Shown: positions 27,156 to 37,713, numbered from the stretch's first letter. The stretch: DNA of 64,000 nucleotides from Afifella aestuarii (GCF_004023665.1 NZ_SAUF01000001.1:186001-250000); one strand, 5' to 3'. Notes: generated from the letters alone by a model not told the origin. Made by a program: numbers and translations.

Positions 27156-27648
27156 CGCCGGATGCGGCCAGGATTTGCGGCTCGTGGCCGGTCGCCTTCA
27201 GAAAAGTGAAGAGATCGTCACGGCCGATCTTGGTCGTCGCGGTGTTTTCCAGCGGATGGAAATTCAGGACGTCGTAGGAGAGGAGAGACTCGTCCAGGAG
27301 AACAGTGACGCGTCCCGCCTCGTCGTTGATGACGGAAAACGGTGTGACGGAGCCCGGACGCACGCCCAAGAGCTCCTCCAAAAGCTCCGGCTTGCCGAAG
27401 GAGAGGCGCGCCGATCCGAGCCGCTTATGAAGCGTCTTCATATCGATCTCGGCATCTTCCTTGGCCACGAGTAGAAAGATCTGGTCCTTCTTGTCCTTCA
27501 AGAAGAGGTTCTTGGTGTGGGCGCCCTCGATCGTGCCGCGCAGGCGTTTCGATTCCTCCACGGTGAAGAGCGGCGGGTGTTCCATCGTTTCCGTCGAAAT
27601 GCCGATCTCTTCGAGGAACGCCATCAGTTCGGCGCGACCTTTCGCCAT
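27145..27648 (-). CDS. YbaK/ProX-family prolyl-tRNA deacylase
   Basis: YbaK-domain trans-editing proteins hydrolyse mischarged tRNA. The 167-residue product contains EGAHTKNLFLKDKKDQIFLL, with the catalytic-type lysine, and LGVRPGSVTPFSVINDE, typical of the ProX (PrdX, ProXp-ala) subgroup that clears Ala-tRNA-Pro. ATG 27648 fits the family N-terminus MAKGRAELMAFLEE. An upstream start would add 22 residues. It is the first gene of the minus-strand cluster and overlaps the GNAT gene. Confidence 0.92.
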   Translation of the reverse strand: MAKGRAELMAFLEEIGISTETMEHPPLFTVEESKRLRGTIEGAHTKNLFLKDKKDQIFLLVAKEDAEIDMKTLHKRLGSARLSFGKPELLEELLGVRPGSVTPFSVINDEAGRVTVLLDESLLSYDVLNFHPLENTATTKIGRDDLFTFLKATGHEPQILAASGDAA

Positions 27649-27887
27649 GTCTCTTGCCCCGCAAGCTTCGTAAAGGCGTCGCCATAACCAAGGCCGGACA
27701 CGGGCACAAGGCAAGGCGGCGGCGACAGCCCCGGCGGGCTGTGCGCAGGAGAGGGGAGGGCGGAAGAGCGGCCGATCTCAGCCCGAGAAAATTGTTCTCG
27801 CGATCAACGCATTTCAGGTGTTGCAATGGCCAATCGCTTGCGCCATATAGGCGACCGCTCCCGCCGCACGGCGGTGCAGCGATGGAT

Positions 27888-27962
27888 GCGGGTGTAGCTC
27901 AGGGGTAGAGCACAACCTTGCCAAGGTTGGGGTCGTGGGTTCGAATCCCATCGCCCGCTCCA
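27888..27962 (+). tRNA. tRNA-Gly (anticodon GCC)
   Basis: The 75-nt sequence folds as a complete cloverleaf: acceptor GCGGGTG with CGCCCGC, D-arm TAGCTCAGGGGTAGAGC, anticodon stem CAACC-TTGCCAA-GGTTG with anticodon GCC, T-arm GTGGG-TTCGAAT-CCCAT, and an encoded CCA after a T discriminator. GCC reads the GGC and GGT glycine codons. Confidence 0.97.
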
Positions 27963-28544
27963 GTTTTCTCGTGATTTCGCGTCCAGCAAATCACGCGCGT
28001 CGCGAGGCTTACCTCAGCGGGCACCGTATTTGCTCGCATCGGCGTATCGACCGCGCGGCAATCCATTTCCTCTCCCGCCATTCGCTTCTTCGCAAAGGCT
28101 GCCCAACGCTGCCTGGGTCTTGGCGCGTCTTCGCGGGGCCGCCGTTCTTCCGGCCTTGTCGGCGATTGCTCTGGTGGCGGGAAGCAAGGCGCCGGACGCT
28201 GTCGACCCTCGGCCTTGAATGGCCGCCTCAAATCGCCGATGCTCGCGCCTCCCGCCATAGGCTGCCGAGTGAGACGTGATCGCCCCACCCGACTTGCACC
28301 AGACCGACGCGTTTTTCGTGGTTGAGGCCTCGATGGCGGAGATGTCGCGTCGGGCCGACGATGACGGGAGGCCAGTCGCCGTGCTAGAGGCGGCGCGCGC
28401 GGTGTTCGCTTCGAGATCCCGCCGCGGATCGCCGCCGCAAGGTCCGGCCCAGCACGCAGGCGGAAGGTCCCTGTCGGGTTTCAAGGCAGATGTCTGCGTA
28501 GTCGCGGGCTCCTCTTCCCCTCTGCCCGCCAGCGGACCTTCGTG
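27963..28544. other. 582-bp gap after tRNA-Gly without a supportable gene
   Basis: Several open frames cross this stretch on both strands (for example 28276-28545 plus and 28014-28895 minus), but none has a recognisable domain and all overlap each other or the next gene. It should hold the promoter of the transporter gene at 28545. It may contain a decayed coding remnant, which I cannot identify. Confidence 0.5.
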
Positions 28545-30212
28545 ATGGATTTTTCCGCCCTCCTTTCCGGCCTCGATCCCGTCGCAAGCGGCCTCGTGGT
28601 GCTTTGCCTCGTCGCCGTCACCGGCCTTGCTCTCGGCAATGTGCGGATCGGCTCCGTCTCCCTCGGCATTGGCGGTGTGCTCTTCGCCGGCATCGTCTGG
28701 GGCCATCTCGGCTTCACCGTCGATCCGGAAGTGGCGCATTTCCTGCGGGAATTCGGCCTCATCCTCTTCGTCTACTCGATCGGCATCCAGGTCGGGCCGG
28801 GCTTCTTTTCGGCGCTCAAGCGCTCCGGCCTCGCGCTCAACGGGCTCGCTGCCGGTCTCGTCTTTCTCTCCATTATCGTCGCGGCCGCATTGCACCTCAT
28901 CGTGGGCGTGCCTCTGCCGGTGATGCTCGGCCTGATGTCCGGGGCGACGACCAACACGCCGTCGCTCGGTGCCGCCACCCAGATGCTGACGAGCGTCGGC
29001 GCGGGTCCGGAGGCGCTCGCCGCGCCCGCGCTCGGCTATGCCGTCGCCTATCCGTTCGGCATTCTCGGCATTCTCCTGACCATGGGGATCGTGCGAGCCG
29101 TCCTGCGCATTCGGCCCGAAGCCGAGCAGGCGGCCTTCGAAGCGGAGCGGGCGGCGAAGCAGCAGGGACTGCAGACCGTCAACGTCAAGGTCACCAACCG
29201 CAACATGCAGGGGCTGACGATCGGCACCCTGCCGGGGCTCGAAGAGATGAGCCTCATTGTTTCACGCATCATGCGCGACGGTATCGTGGAGGTCGCGCAT
29301 CCGGAGACGGAGGTGCGGCTCAACGATGTCCTTCTTCTCGTCGGCCCGGCGGAGAAACTGCCCGGTATGGTCCGCATCCTCGGCCAGCAGGCGAAAACCG
29401 ATCTGAAGGCGATCCCGTCCGACGTGAAGTGGAAGCGCTTCGTCGTCACAAATTCCAACGTCTTCGGGGCCTCTCTCGGCAGCCCCGATCTCCTGCACCG
29501 CCACGATGTCGTCATCAGCCGGGTCACGCGCTCCGGCATCGAGCTCGCCCCGCATGACGGGCTGCGCCTGCAATTCGGTGATATCTGCACGGTCATCGGC
29601 CATCCGGGAAACCTCGACAAGGCCGCCCAGGTCCTCGGCAACCGCAGTCAGGCTCTGGAGCAGGTGCAGATCCTGCCGATCTTCCTCGGCATTGCGCTCG
29701 GTGTTCTCTTCGGCTCCATCCCGGTCGCTTTTCCGGGCATGCCGGCGCCGGTGAAGCTCGGGCTTGCGGGCGGCCCGCTCGTCGTCGCCATCATCCTGTC
29801 GCGCCTCGGCCATATCGGCCCGCTCGTCTGGTTCATGCCGTCGAGTGCCAATCACGCCTTGCGCGAGATCGGCATCGTGCTCTTTCTCGGCATCGTCGGG
29901 CTCAAGGCGGGTGAGAGTTTTGTCTCCATCCTCGTGGAGGGCGACGGGCTCATCTGGCTCCTTTATGGCGCCCTCATCACCATCATCCCGCTTCTCATCA
30001 TCGGCTTCATCGGCCGCCTCGTCGTGCGGCTCAATTACCTGACATTGTGCGGGCTTCTCGCCGGCAGCATGACCGATCCGCCGGCGCTCGCCTTCGCCAA
30101 TGCCATCCGTCCCTCCGAGGCGCCGTCGCTCGCCTATGCGACGGTCTATCCGCTCGTCATGGTGCTGCGCATCCTGGCGCCGCAGGTCCTCGTCCTGATC
30201 TTCTGGTTCTGA
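28545..30212 (+). CDS. AspT/YidE-family putative transporter with two RCK_C (TrkA-C) domains
   Basis: The 555-residue membrane protein has the architecture of the aspartate:alanine exchanger family: five N-terminal membrane segments (residues about 15-185), two soluble TrkA-C domains (about 205-290 and 295-370) and five C-terminal membrane segments. The paired motifs GATTNTPSLGAATQ in the first half and AGSMTDPPALAFAN in the second half are the family re-entrant repeats. The substrate is unknown: AspT proper exchanges aspartate and alanine, and most YidE-like members are uncharacterised. A GTG precedes ATG 28545, and both are possible starts. Confidence 0.9.
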   Translation: MDFSALLSGLDPVASGLVVLCLVAVTGLALGNVRIGSVSLGIGGVLFAGIVWGHLGFTVDPEVAHFLREFGLILFVYSIGIQVGPGFFSALKRSGLALNGLAAGLVFLSIIVAAALHLIVGVPLPVMLGLMSGATTNTPSLGAATQMLTSVGAGPEALAAPALGYAVAYPFGILGILLTMGIVRAVLRIRPEAEQAAFEAERAAKQQGLQTVNVKVTNRNMQGLTIGTLPGLEEMSLIVSRIMRDGIVEVAHPETEVRLNDVLLLVGPAEKLPGMVRILGQQAKTDLKAIPSDVKWKRFVVTNSNVFGASLGSPDLLHRHDVVISRVTRSGIELAPHDGLRLQFGDICTVIGHPGNLDKAAQVLGNRSQALEQVQILPIFLGIALGVLFGSIPVAFPGMPAPVKLGLAGGPLVVAIILSRLGHIGPLVWFMPSSANHALREIGIVLFLGIVGLKAGESFVSILVEGDGLIWLLYGALITIIPLLIIGFIGRLVVRLNYLTLCGLLAGSMTDPPALAFANAIRPSEAPSLAYATVYPLVMVLRILAPQVLVLIFWF

Positions 30213-30225
30213 GGCGGCCGCAGTC

Positions 30226-31362
30226 TCAGAAGAAAAGCTTCACCAGAGTAAGGCTGAACGTCGAGATGAAAAGGAAGGCGAGGAGGCCGAGAAGCGCAGG
30301 GCGCAGGCCTTCCGCCTTGAGCTTGCGCACATCCGTCTCAAGCCCCATCGCGGCGAGCGCCATCGACAGAAGAAAGGTCGTGGCAAGCGCGATCTCGCTT
30401 TTGGCGGTCTCCGGGATTTCCACGAGGCTGTTGACGCCGACGAGGGCGATGAAGCCGAGCACGAACCAGGGGACTGGCGCGCGGGCGGCAGAATTGCCAG
30501 AGGCGGCGAGACGCTCGCGGGCGAGAATGCCGAGGCCGAGCACGACGGGTGCCAGCATCATTACCCGCGACAGCTTGGCGATGGTGCCGAATTCGCCGGC
30601 CTCCGCACCGTTCTGATAGGCGGCCGCGACCACCTGGGCGATCTCGTGCACCGAGGCTCCGGTCCACAGCCCGAATGCATGCGGTCCGAGACCTAAGAGC
30701 GGAGCGAGGAACGGGTAGGCGAACATCGCGATCGAGCCGAAGATGGTGACGCAGGCGACCGCATAGGCGACGTCCTCGTCATGGGCGTTGGTCACGGTGT
30801 TGGTGGCGATGACGGCGGAGGCCCCGCAGATCGACGTGCCGGCGGCGATCAATTCGGCGAGCTTGCGTTCCACACCGAGCTTTTTCCCGCACCAGACTGT
30901 GAAGGTGAAGGTCGAAAGAAGCGTTGCGATGATGATGGCGACCCCGGTTCCGCCGACCTCGATCACCTGCGCAGCCGTCAGCTGCAGGCCGAGCAGAACG
31001 ATGGCGAAGCGGAGGATGCGGCGCATGGAAAAGCCGACGCCCGGTTTGGCGACGGCTGGCGTGCCGATGAGATTGTGAAACAGAATACCGATGAGGATCG
31101 CAATGATCATCGGGCTGAAGGCGCCAAGCCCTGGCAGCTGACGAAGCCCGAAGGCTGCCGCTGCGATCGCCGCGGCGAGACCCACGCCGGGGAGGACGCC
31201 GTCGAAAAACGAGCTGGGTGTCTCGCTCGCCGACGCGACGAGGGATTCGTCTCGGTCTGCGTCGACAAAGGTCTCTGCGGTGATTTCGGGTTCGTCGCTC
31301 AATGCGGTCAAGATCGGTCTCCGTCCGGGAGACCGATCTTTCGCATCTGTCGCTTCAATCAC
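30226..31362 (-). CDS. YeiH-family (UPF0324) integral membrane protein
   Basis: The 378-residue protein has a polar, acidic N-terminal extension of about 50 residues followed by roughly ten membrane segments. Motifs [19 protein letters not shown] and [17 protein letters not shown] match the YeiH family, annotated as putative sulfate exporters on limited evidence. The only start upstream of the family core is GTG 31362. The next in-frame Met is inside the first membrane segment. It is convergent with the AspT-like gene (13 nt) and starts 45 nt past the stop of paoC on the same strand. Confidence 0.87.
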   Translation of the reverse strand: MIEATDAKDRSPGRRPILTALSDEPEITAETFVDADRDESLVASASETPSSFFDGVLPGVGLAAAIAAAAFGLRQLPGLGAFSPMIIAILIGILFHNLIGTPAVAKPGVGFSMRRILRFAIVLLGLQLTAAQVIEVGGTGVAIIIATLLSTFTFTVWCGKKLGVERKLAELIAAGTSICGASAVIATNTVTNAHDEDVAYAVACVTIFGSIAMFAYPFLAPLLGLGPHAFGLWTGASVHEIAQVVAAAYQNGAEAGEFGTIAKLSRVMMLAPVVLGLGILARERLAASGNSAARAPVPWFVLGFIALVGVNSLVEIPETAKSEIALATTFLLSMALAAMGLETDVRKLKAEGLRPALLGLLAFLFISTFSLTLVKLFF

Positions 31363-31406
31363 TCCAACGCATAATTTTGGTTGTAATGATCAAACTTATC
31401 CATGAG

Positions 31407-33629
31407 TCAGGCGTCTGGGAGACCTGCGAGAACCTTGTCGAGAGTCGCCGGATAATCGCGCACCCGCACGCCGCAGGCATTGTAGATGGCGTTGGTAATG
31501 GCCGCCCCGACGCCCGCAAGAGCGAGTTCGCCGAGCCCCTTGCCGGCGAGTAGACTCGCCGCCGTGTCGCGCTCCTCAAGGAAGACGACCTCGAGCTGCG
31601 GCACGTCGGCGTTCACCGGAACGTGGTATTCGGCGAGATCGTGATTGACCAGAAGGCCGGTGCGGGGATCGATCACCAGCTCTTCTTCGAGCGCCGAGCC
31701 GATCCCCCAGATCTGACCGCCGTAGCATTGTGACGTGGCCGTCTTCTCGTTGAGTATGCGCCCGGCGGCAGCGACGGTCAGAAGCCGGCGCACCCGCGTC
31801 TCGCCCGTCACGGCGTTGACGGCCACCTCGCAGAAATGCGCTCCATAGCTTGCCTGATTGGTGGTGTCCGCCGTCTTCCCCGGCTCGATCGTGCCGCGGC
31901 CGGTGAGCGTTTCGCCCCCCAGAATCTCGTCGAACGGAATTTGCCGGTTGCCCGCGATCGCCTGACCGTCCTTCAACGTGAGGTCCGAGGCGTCGGCGCT
32001 GAGGCGTTTTGCGAGCTCCGTCACGAGGTCTTCGCAGGCCAGATAGACCGACGAGCCGGCGCTGTTGGCGCCCCAGGAGCCGCCGGAGCCCGATGAGGGC
32101 GGCAGCGCCGTATCGCCCAAAAGCACGGTCACATGTTCGGGCGGAAGTCCCAGCATTTCGGCGGTGATCTGCTGCAGGATTGTGTAGGAGCCCGTGCCGA
32201 TATCGGTCATCGCCGTTCTCACCGTGGCGCGGCCGTCGGGGGAGAGCTCCACCTCGGCGGAAGATTTCATCAGCTGATGGCTGCGTGAAGCCGCGGCCAT
32301 ACCATAGCCGATCCACCATTCGCCTTCGCGCCGGCTTGCCGGCTTTTTGGGACGGTTCTGCCAGCCGAAGCGACGGGCACCTTCTTCATAGCATTCCAGG
32401 AGTTTTCGCGAGGAGAAGGGGCGATCGTCCTGCGGCGCGACCTCCGGCTCGTTCATCTTGCGAAACTCGATCGGATCGAGGTTCAATCGGATTGCGAGCT
32501 CGTCCATGGCGCCCTCAAGCGACAGCATGCCCACGGCTTCGCCGGGCGCGCGCACCGAGGCCGTCATCAAGACATCGGTCTCAGCGAGCCGATGCGTGAT
32601 TTTTCGATTCTCGCCCGCATAGAGAAACACCGTTGAAATCGCGACCGGCTCGAAGAACGAATTGCCGGTCGAGTTGACGACGAAGTTTTCGTGCGCGAGC
32701 GCGGTGATGCGGCCTTCCTTCGTCGTGCCGATGCGCACGCGCTGGATTGTTTCGGAACGACGGGAGGTCGTCTGGAAGACGTGCTGGCGGCTGAGCGCGA
32801 CCTTCACCGGCTTGCCCGCCGCTTTCGCGCCGAGTGCCGCCAGCACCGCGTCCGGCCCAATGCCGAGTTTGGAGCCGAAGCCACCGCCGACATAAGGGCT
32901 CAGAAGGCGGACGTTCTCGACTGGCACGCCGACGCCGTTGGCGATCTGAATGACATTCGTCTCCAGAAGCTGGCAGGACGACCAGACTGTCAGCTTGTCG
33001 CCGTCCCATTTGGCGACGCTCGCATGCGGCTCCATCGGGGCGGCGCTGTGGCTCGGCGTCGTATAGGTTTCGTCGAACTGAACCTCGGCTTCCGCAAAGA
33101 CGGCCTCGAACTCCCCGCGGAGATTGTCGGGCTGCATGGCGCCTGGCCCCGGATTGACCGCCTCGTCGAGCTGATCGCGCAGGCTGTAGCGGCCCTGGCC
33201 GGGTTCGTAGAGGGTCTCGACAAGCGTGGCCGCATGCCGAGCCGCCTCGAAGGTTTCGGCAACGACGAGCGCCAGCGGCTGGCCGTAATGGAAGACCTCG
33301 CCGTCGATTGTCTGCGCAGCCGGTGCCATCGGCAGGGCGGAGGCGCGCAGAACATCATCTCCCGAGATGACGGCCAGAACGCCTGGTGCCGCCTCCGCTT
33401 TGGATGTGTCGACGGACCGGATTTTCGCTCGCCCGATGCCTGCCGTCACCATGAAGCCGTAGGCGACGTCCTCACCGGCGAGATGCTCGTAAGCGTATGG
33501 CGCGCGGCCCGAGACTTTGAGGGCACCCTCGTAGCGGTTGAGGGGCTTGCCGAGAACGCCCTGCGTGCCGCGATCAAGGCGTGTGTCGCCGACCGCCTCG
33601 TCCATCGCATAGGTGTTTGCGTCGGTCAT
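31407..33629 (-). CDS. Molybdopterin-binding subunit of aldehyde/xanthine oxidoreductase (PaoC-like)
   Basis: The 740-residue protein is the large molybdenum subunit of a xanthine-oxidase-family hydroxylase. It shows the aldehyde-oxidoreductase a/b hammerhead (residues about 25-150) and the molybdenum-cofactor domain with [22 protein letters not shown] and a C-terminal [16 protein letters not shown], where the catalytic glutamate is expected. The organisation paoA-paoB-paoC and the iron-sulfur insertion in the FAD subunit point to the periplasmic aldehyde oxidase type of E. coli, but no Tat signal is visible in this operon. It overlaps the FAD subunit gene by 4 nt (ATGA). Confidence 0.92.
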   Translation of the reverse strand: MTDANTYAMDEAVGDTRLDRGTQGVLGKPLNRYEGALKVSGRAPYAYEHLAGEDVAYGFMVTAGIGRAKIRSVDTSKAEAAPGVLAVISGDDVLRASALPMAPAAQTIDGEVFHYGQPLALVVAETFEAARHAATLVETLYEPGQGRYSLRDQLDEAVNPGPGAMQPDNLRGEFEAVFAEAEVQFDETYTTPSHSAAPMEPHASVAKWDGDKLTVWSSCQLLETNVIQIANGVGVPVENVRLLSPYVGGGFGSKLGIGPDAVLAALGAKAAGKPVKVALSRQHVFQTTSRRSETIQRVRIGTTKEGRITALAHENFVVNSTGNSFFEPVAISTVFLYAGENRKITHRLAETDVLMTASVRAPGEAVGMLSLEGAMDELAIRLNLDPIEFRKMNEPEVAPQDDRPFSSRKLLECYEEGARRFGWQNRPKKPASRREGEWWIGYGMAAASRSHQLMKSSAEVELSPDGRATVRTAMTDIGTGSYTILQQITAEMLGLPPEHVTVLLGDTALPPSSGSGGSWGANSAGSSVYLACEDLVTELAKRLSADASDLTLKDGQAIAGNRQIPFDEILGGETLTGRGTIEPGKTADTTNQASYGAHFCEVAVNAVTGETRVRRLLTVAAAGRILNEKTATSQCYGGQIWGIGSALEEELVIDPRTGLLVNHDLAEYHVPVNADVPQLEVVFLEERDTAASLLAGKGLGELALAGVGAAITNAIYNACGVRVRDYPATLDKVLAGLPDA

Positions 33630-34615
33630 TGTGCGGCCTCCTTTGTCGCCTCGGACAGAACGGCGATCAGCGTCCGCCGGGCGAGGGGGATCTTGAAATC
33701 GTTATGGCCGTGGCCCGCCGCCTCCTTGAGAAGCAGATCCGCGGCCTCTTCGAACAGCGCCTGTGATGGCTCCTGGCCGATGAGAGCTTCCTCGACCGCC
33801 CTGTCGCGCCACGGCTTGTGGGCGAGCCCGCCGAAGGCCAGACGGGCCGAGGCGATGTTGCCGTTGTCCACGGCGACGATGCCGGCGACCGAGACGAGAG
33901 CAAATGCATAGGAGGCGCGGTCGCGCACCTTGCGATAGATGTGCCGGCCTTTCGGTGGCGGCGGCAGCACGACGGAGGTGATGAGCTCGCCCGGCTGCAG
34001 ATTGCTTTCCACTTCCGGCGTCTGACCGGGAAGACGGTGAAAATTCTTCAGCGCGATCGTCCGGCTTCCGCCGTCCGGCAGCCGGGTCTCGACGCTCGCG
34101 TCGAGCGCCAGCATGGCGACTGCCATGTCTGAGGGATGGGTGGCGATGCACTGATCGCTTGCGCCCAGGACCGCGTGAATGCGGTTGAAGCCGTCGAGTG
34201 CGGCGCAGCCCGAACCAGGATCGCGTTTGTTGCAGGGCGCGGACGTCTCGTAGAAATAGTAGCAACGCGTGCGCTGCAGGAGATTGCCGCCGGTCGTTGC
34301 CTTGTTGCGCAGCTGTGCCGAGGCGCCGGCCAAAAGCGCCCGCGACAGGACTGGATAATCGCGCCGCACGGTCTCATCGGCGGCGAGATCGGCATTGGTC
34401 ACCATGGCTCCGATCCTGAGGCCGCCATCCTCTGTTGGCGAGATCTCCGTCAAAGGCAGCCGCGAGATGTCGACGAGCGCTTTCGGCGTCTCGACTTCGA
34501 GTTTCATGAGATCCAGAAGATTGGTGCCGCCGGCGATGAAGCGCCCAGTCTGCTCTTCGGCAAGGCGGCCGGCTTCCTGAAGATCGCCGGCGCGCGAATA
34601 GGCAAATTCCCTCAT
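33626..34615 (-). CDS. FAD-binding subunit of aldehyde oxidoreductase (PaoB-like) with Fe-S insertion
   Basis: The 329-residue medium subunit binds FAD through [20 protein letters not shown] and [11 protein letters not shown]. It passes electrons between the Fe-S and molybdenum subunits. After GGNLLQRT comes a cysteine cluster [20 protein letters not shown] followed by C, with cysteines spaced C-x10-C-x8-C. This corresponds to the insertion that carries an extra [4Fe-4S] cluster in E. coli PaoB. ATG 34615 overlaps paoA by 4 nt, and the stop overlaps paoC by 4 nt. Confidence 0.92.
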   Translation of the reverse strand: MREFAYSRAGDLQEAGRLAEEQTGRFIAGGTNLLDLMKLEVETPKALVDISRLPLTEISPTEDGGLRIGAMVTNADLAADETVRRDYPVLSRALLAGASAQLRNKATTGGNLLQRTRCYYFYETSAPCNKRDPGSGCAALDGFNRIHAVLGASDQCIATHPSDMAVAMLALDASVETRLPDGGSRTIALKNFHRLPGQTPEVESNLQPGELITSVVLPPPPKGRHIYRKVRDRASYAFALVSVAGIVAVDNGNIASARLAFGGLAHKPWRDRAVEEALIGQEPSQALFEEAADLLLKEAAGHGHNDFKIPLARRTLIAVLSEATKEAAQ

Positions 34616-35142
34616 GCCAGCCCCTCGCTTTCGCCCTTGTCGGCACGTTCGTCGCGGGCAGCGCGGATTGCGTCGACGATGTTGGGATAGGCGGAACACC
34701 GGCAGATATTGCCGCTCATGCGCTCTGAGATTTCTTCGTCGGAGAGGTCCGTCTGGCCATCCAAGCTTGCGCTCACATGGCTCGGCCAGCCGGCGCGAAA
34801 CTCGTCGAGCATCCCGAGCGCGGAGACGATCTGGCCTGGCGTGCAGTACCCGCATTGAAAGCCGTCATGGTTGAGAAAGCTCGTCTGCATCGGGTGCAGG
34901 GCTTCAGGTGTGCCGAGGCCTTCGATGGTGGTGACGGCATCGCCGTCATGCATGACGGCAAGCGTCAGGCAGGAATTGATGCGGCGGCCGTTGACGAGGA
35001 CAGTGCAGGCGCCGCACTGGCCGTGGTCGCAGCCTTTCTTGGTGCCGGTGAGCGCGAGGTGGTCGCGCAACGCATCGAGAAGCGAGGTGCGCGGATCGAG
35101 GTCCAGCTCATAATCGGTCTCGTTGACGGTGAGTGTGATCAC
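34612..35142 (-). CDS. [2Fe-2S] subunit of aldehyde oxidoreductase (PaoA-like)
   Basis: The 176-residue small subunit has the plant-ferredoxin-type cluster motif [20 protein letters not shown] and the C-terminal [2Fe-2S] helical-domain motif CGYCTPGQI with [12 protein letters not shown]. It accepts electrons from the molybdenum subunit. GTG 35142 is chosen because AAAGGACG lies just upstream. An ORF-extending upstream start (35292) would add a basic leader with no RRxFLK motif, so I see no Tat signal. That makes a cytoplasmic complex likely. Confidence 0.9.
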   Translation of the reverse strand: MITLTVNETDYELDLDPRTSLLDALRDHLALTGTKKGCDHGQCGACTVLVNGRRINSCLTLAVMHDGDAVTTIEGLGTPEALHPMQTSFLNHDGFQCGYCTPGQIVSALGMLDEFRAGWPSHVSASLDGQTDLSDEEISERMSGNICRCSAYPNIVDAIRAARDERADKGESEGLA

Positions 35143-35364
35143 AGATCGTCCTTTCTTGCAGACGGCGCCCTGTCTCGCTGCGTGGCGGACAGGGCCGGGA
35201 CGAGGAAATGGACGTACCAGCCAAGCCGGTCGGTGGGTGGAGGCCCGTCCATTGCGGGCAATTCCCGTGATGGGTCTGTTGCAAGAACACATGAACGGGA
35301 AAGGCGTTGCTTCTGGCCGTCGTGCCGGGATCTGTTTCCGTGAGCCGGCGAAGCGCCACCCGCC

Positions 35365-36291
35365 TCAGAGAGGATCGGTCAATTGCGCGTCATCGAGCGC
35401 CGAGGCGCGGAGCCGCGCCGCATCGCGGGCGGGAGGGGCACCGAAGAAACGCGCATATTCGCGGCTGAACTGGGACGGGCTCACATAGCCCACCGCGAAG
35501 CTGACGCTGCCCGCATCGGCATTTTGCGTAAGGAGCATGTGGCGGGCGCGCTGCAGCCGAAGCTGCTTCTGGTATTGCAGCGGGCTCATGGCCGTCACCG
35601 CCTTGAAATGGCGATGGAAAGACGAGGCGCTCATGCCGGCGATATCGGCTGCGTCCTCGATCCTGAGGGGGCTGTCGAAGCGTTGTTTGATCCACGCAAT
35701 GGCGCGGCTGATCTGACTGAGCCGGCTGTCGGACAGAGCAATCTGCCGCAGCGTGCCGCCCTGCGGTCCTCGCATCAGCCTGTAGACGATCTCCCGCTCA
35801 ATCAGCGGCGCGAGGATCCGGATATCCCGAGGTCGGTCTAAAAGGCTGACAAACCTCACAATCGGATCCAAAAGCTCAGGAGTCAGAAAGCTGACTGAGA
35901 GGCCCGGAGCGAGCGTTGTCTGGGCCTCTCCATCGCCCATTTCCAGAAGCATCGCGGCGAGGAGCTTCGGATCGAGACGCACCGCCAGGGCGAGATAAGG
36001 CTCTTCCCGGCTCGCTTTGAATATCTCCCCCACGACGGGCAGATCCACCGAGACGACGAGGTAGTTGCCTTTGCCATATTCGAAGAGCTTCTCGCCGAGC
36101 ATGGCGCGCTTGGCACCGCCAGCGATCACGCACAGAAGCGGCTCGTAAATCGAGGCCGTCGGGTGCGTCATCCCATCCGACCGCACGAGGGTGAGGCCTG
36201 GCACCTGGGTCTGGCAGCGGTGGCCATCACAATGGCGGCGGATCAGCGCGCTGAGAGCATCGAGGCCCGCAAGGGATTCCGGCATGAGCAT
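35365..36291 (-). CDS. AraC-family transcriptional regulator (AraC_N plus HTH_18)
   Basis: The 308-residue regulator has the AraC-type N-terminal domain (residues about 25-170, PGLTLVRSDGMTHPTASIYE) and the C-terminal double helix-turn-helix (IEDAADIAGMSASSFHRHFK, then AVTAMSPLQYQKQLRLQRAR and VSFAVGYVSPSQFSREYARF). This subgroup is typically divergent from an aldo/keto reductase or alcohol dehydrogenase gene that it activates, and here the aldo/keto reductase starts 311 bp away on the opposite strand. Confidence 0.92.
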   Translation of the reverse strand: MLMPESLAGLDALSALIRRHCDGHRCQTQVPGLTLVRSDGMTHPTASIYEPLLCVIAGGAKRAMLGEKLFEYGKGNYLVVSVDLPVVGEIFKASREEPYLALAVRLDPKLLAAMLLEMGDGEAQTTLAPGLSVSFLTPELLDPIVRFVSLLDRPRDIRILAPLIEREIVYRLMRGPQGGTLRQIALSDSRLSQISRAIAWIKQRFDSPLRIEDAADIAGMSASSFHRHFKAVTAMSPLQYQKQLRLQRARHMLLTQNADAGSVSFAVGYVSPSQFSREYARFFGAPPARDAARLRASALDDAQLTDPL

Positions 36292-36602
36292 TGTCCGCGA
36301 GAGTGCAGGGCAGAGATAGTTGCTTGCGGGTCAGGTTGCCACAAGGAAAGCTTGCGGCTGAGAGGATCAGGCAAGAACGTGACAGCATCCGCGTGGCGGC
36401 CGGGCGGCCAACACGCCATTTCGGTCCCGATCCGCAAAGCCGTCGCTCCGACGCGTCCGAGTAAATCCGGGCGGGATTGCAGAGAGCGACGCATCGCAGT
36501 CGCGGCGGCGACCGGTCGGATTTCTCGGCCCGGCGGATCCACCATTTGCGGCCTCGTCTTGGGCGAACCGGGCGAGGCCGACCCACGCGAAAGGATGAAT
36601 GC
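36292..36602. other. 311-bp divergent AraC/aldo-keto reductase intergenic region
   Basis: It holds the divergent promoters of the araC-type gene and the aldo/keto reductase. No gene is supported. AAAGGATG immediately precedes the aldo/keto reductase ATG. Confidence 0.55.
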
Positions 36603-37631
36603 ATGCGTTACAATCCGCTCGGCCAGACCGGCCTTCTTGTCTCGGAACTGTGCTTCGGCACCATGACTTTCGGCGGCAACGAGGGGCTTTGGGGCCAGAT
36701 CGGCAATCTTGGGCAGCAAGATGCCGATGCACTTCTCAGCCGCGCCCTCGATGCCGGCGTCAATTTCATCGACACGGCCAATGTTTATGCCGAGGGCCGC
36801 TCGGAGACGATCACCGGACAGGCGCTCAAGAATCTTGGCATTGCGCGCGACGAGGTCGTGGTCGCGACGAAGTTTCTCGGGCGCGTCGGTGAAGGACCGA
36901 ATGCCACCGGCGCCTCGCGCTATCATATCCTCGATCAGGCGAAGAAGAGCCTCACACGTCTGCAGCTCGACCACATCGATCTCTATCAGATCCACGGATT
37001 CGACCCGCTGACCCCGATCGAGGAGACGCTCGAAGCCCTCGATACGCTCGTGCGCCACGGTCATGTCCGCTACGTCGGGGTTTCGAACTGGGCCGCTTGG
37101 CAGATCGCCAAGGCGCTCGGAATCTCGGAGCGCAAGAACCTCGCGCCGTTCCGTTCGCTGCAGGCCTATTACACCATCGCGGGGCGCGATCTCGAGCGCG
37201 AGGTCGTGCCGATGCTTACCTCGGAGAAGGTGGGGCTGATGGTGTGGAGCCCGCTCGCCGGCGGTTTCCTGTCGGGCAAGTATAGCCGTGAGGACGAAAA
37301 ATCGGGCGACGGACGGCGTGCGACCTTCGACTTCCCGCCGGTCGACAAGGACCGCGGCTATGCGATCATCGACGAGATGCGCAAGATTGCCGAGGCGCAT
37401 TCGGTTTCCGTGGCGCAGATCGCGCTCGCCTGGCTCCTGCATCAGAAGGTGGTGACGAGCGTCATCATCGGTGCCAAGCGCATGGACCAGCTCGACGACA
37501 ATCTCGCCGCTGTCGAGGTTCGTCTCTCCGACGACGAGCTCAAGACGCTCGATCAGGTGAGCCGCCTTGCCCCTGAATATCCGGGATGGATGCTGGAACG
37601 TCAGTCGAGCTACCGCAAGTCCGGGGCCTGA
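36603..37631 (+). CDS. Aldo/keto reductase
   Basis: The 342-residue TIM-barrel oxidoreductase reduces carbonyl compounds with NADPH. The catalytic tetrad elements are visible: Asp and Tyr in FIDTANVYAEGRSE, Lys in VVVATKFLGR, His in LYQIHGFDPL. The cofactor-binding end VVTSVIIGAKRMDQLDDNL is intact, and the overall pattern is that of the AKR subgroup close to YajO/Gre3-like enzymes. ATG 36603 follows a good ribosome-binding sequence. Longer in-frame upstream starts read through the promoter region. It is probably regulated by the divergent AraC-type protein. Confidence 0.94.
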   Translation: MRYNPLGQTGLLVSELCFGTMTFGGNEGLWGQIGNLGQQDADALLSRALDAGVNFIDTANVYAEGRSETITGQALKNLGIARDEVVVATKFLGRVGEGPNATGASRYHILDQAKKSLTRLQLDHIDLYQIHGFDPLTPIEETLEALDTLVRHGHVRYVGVSNWAAWQIAKALGISERKNLAPFRSLQAYYTIAGRDLEREVVPMLTSEKVGLMVWSPLAGGFLSGKYSREDEKSGDGRRATFDFPPVDKDRGYAIIDEMRKIAEAHSVSVAQIALAWLLHQKVVTSVIIGAKRMDQLDDNLAAVEVRLSDDELKTLDQVSRLAPEYPGWMLERQSSYRKSGA

Positions 37632-37651
37632 GTCGTTTCGGTCGCGAGTCT

Positions 37652-37675
37652 GGGGCGGCTTCGGCCGCCCCTTTT
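37652..37675 (+). terminator. Intrinsic terminator after aldo/keto reductase
   Basis: GGGGCGGC-TTCG-GCCGCCCC forms a perfect 8-bp stem with a stable TTCG loop followed by TTTTG. It lies 20 nt past the stop and also separates the convergent LysR gene. Confidence 0.9.
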
Positions 37676-37713
37676 GTGTCCGAAGAGTGCTGAAAGTGGT
37701 CGAGCAGCAGCCC

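Noticed and set aside
28276-28545. 89-residue plus-strand frame upstream of the AspT-like gene
   Set aside because: No domain and it runs into the transporter start region. Opposite-strand frames cover the same bases.
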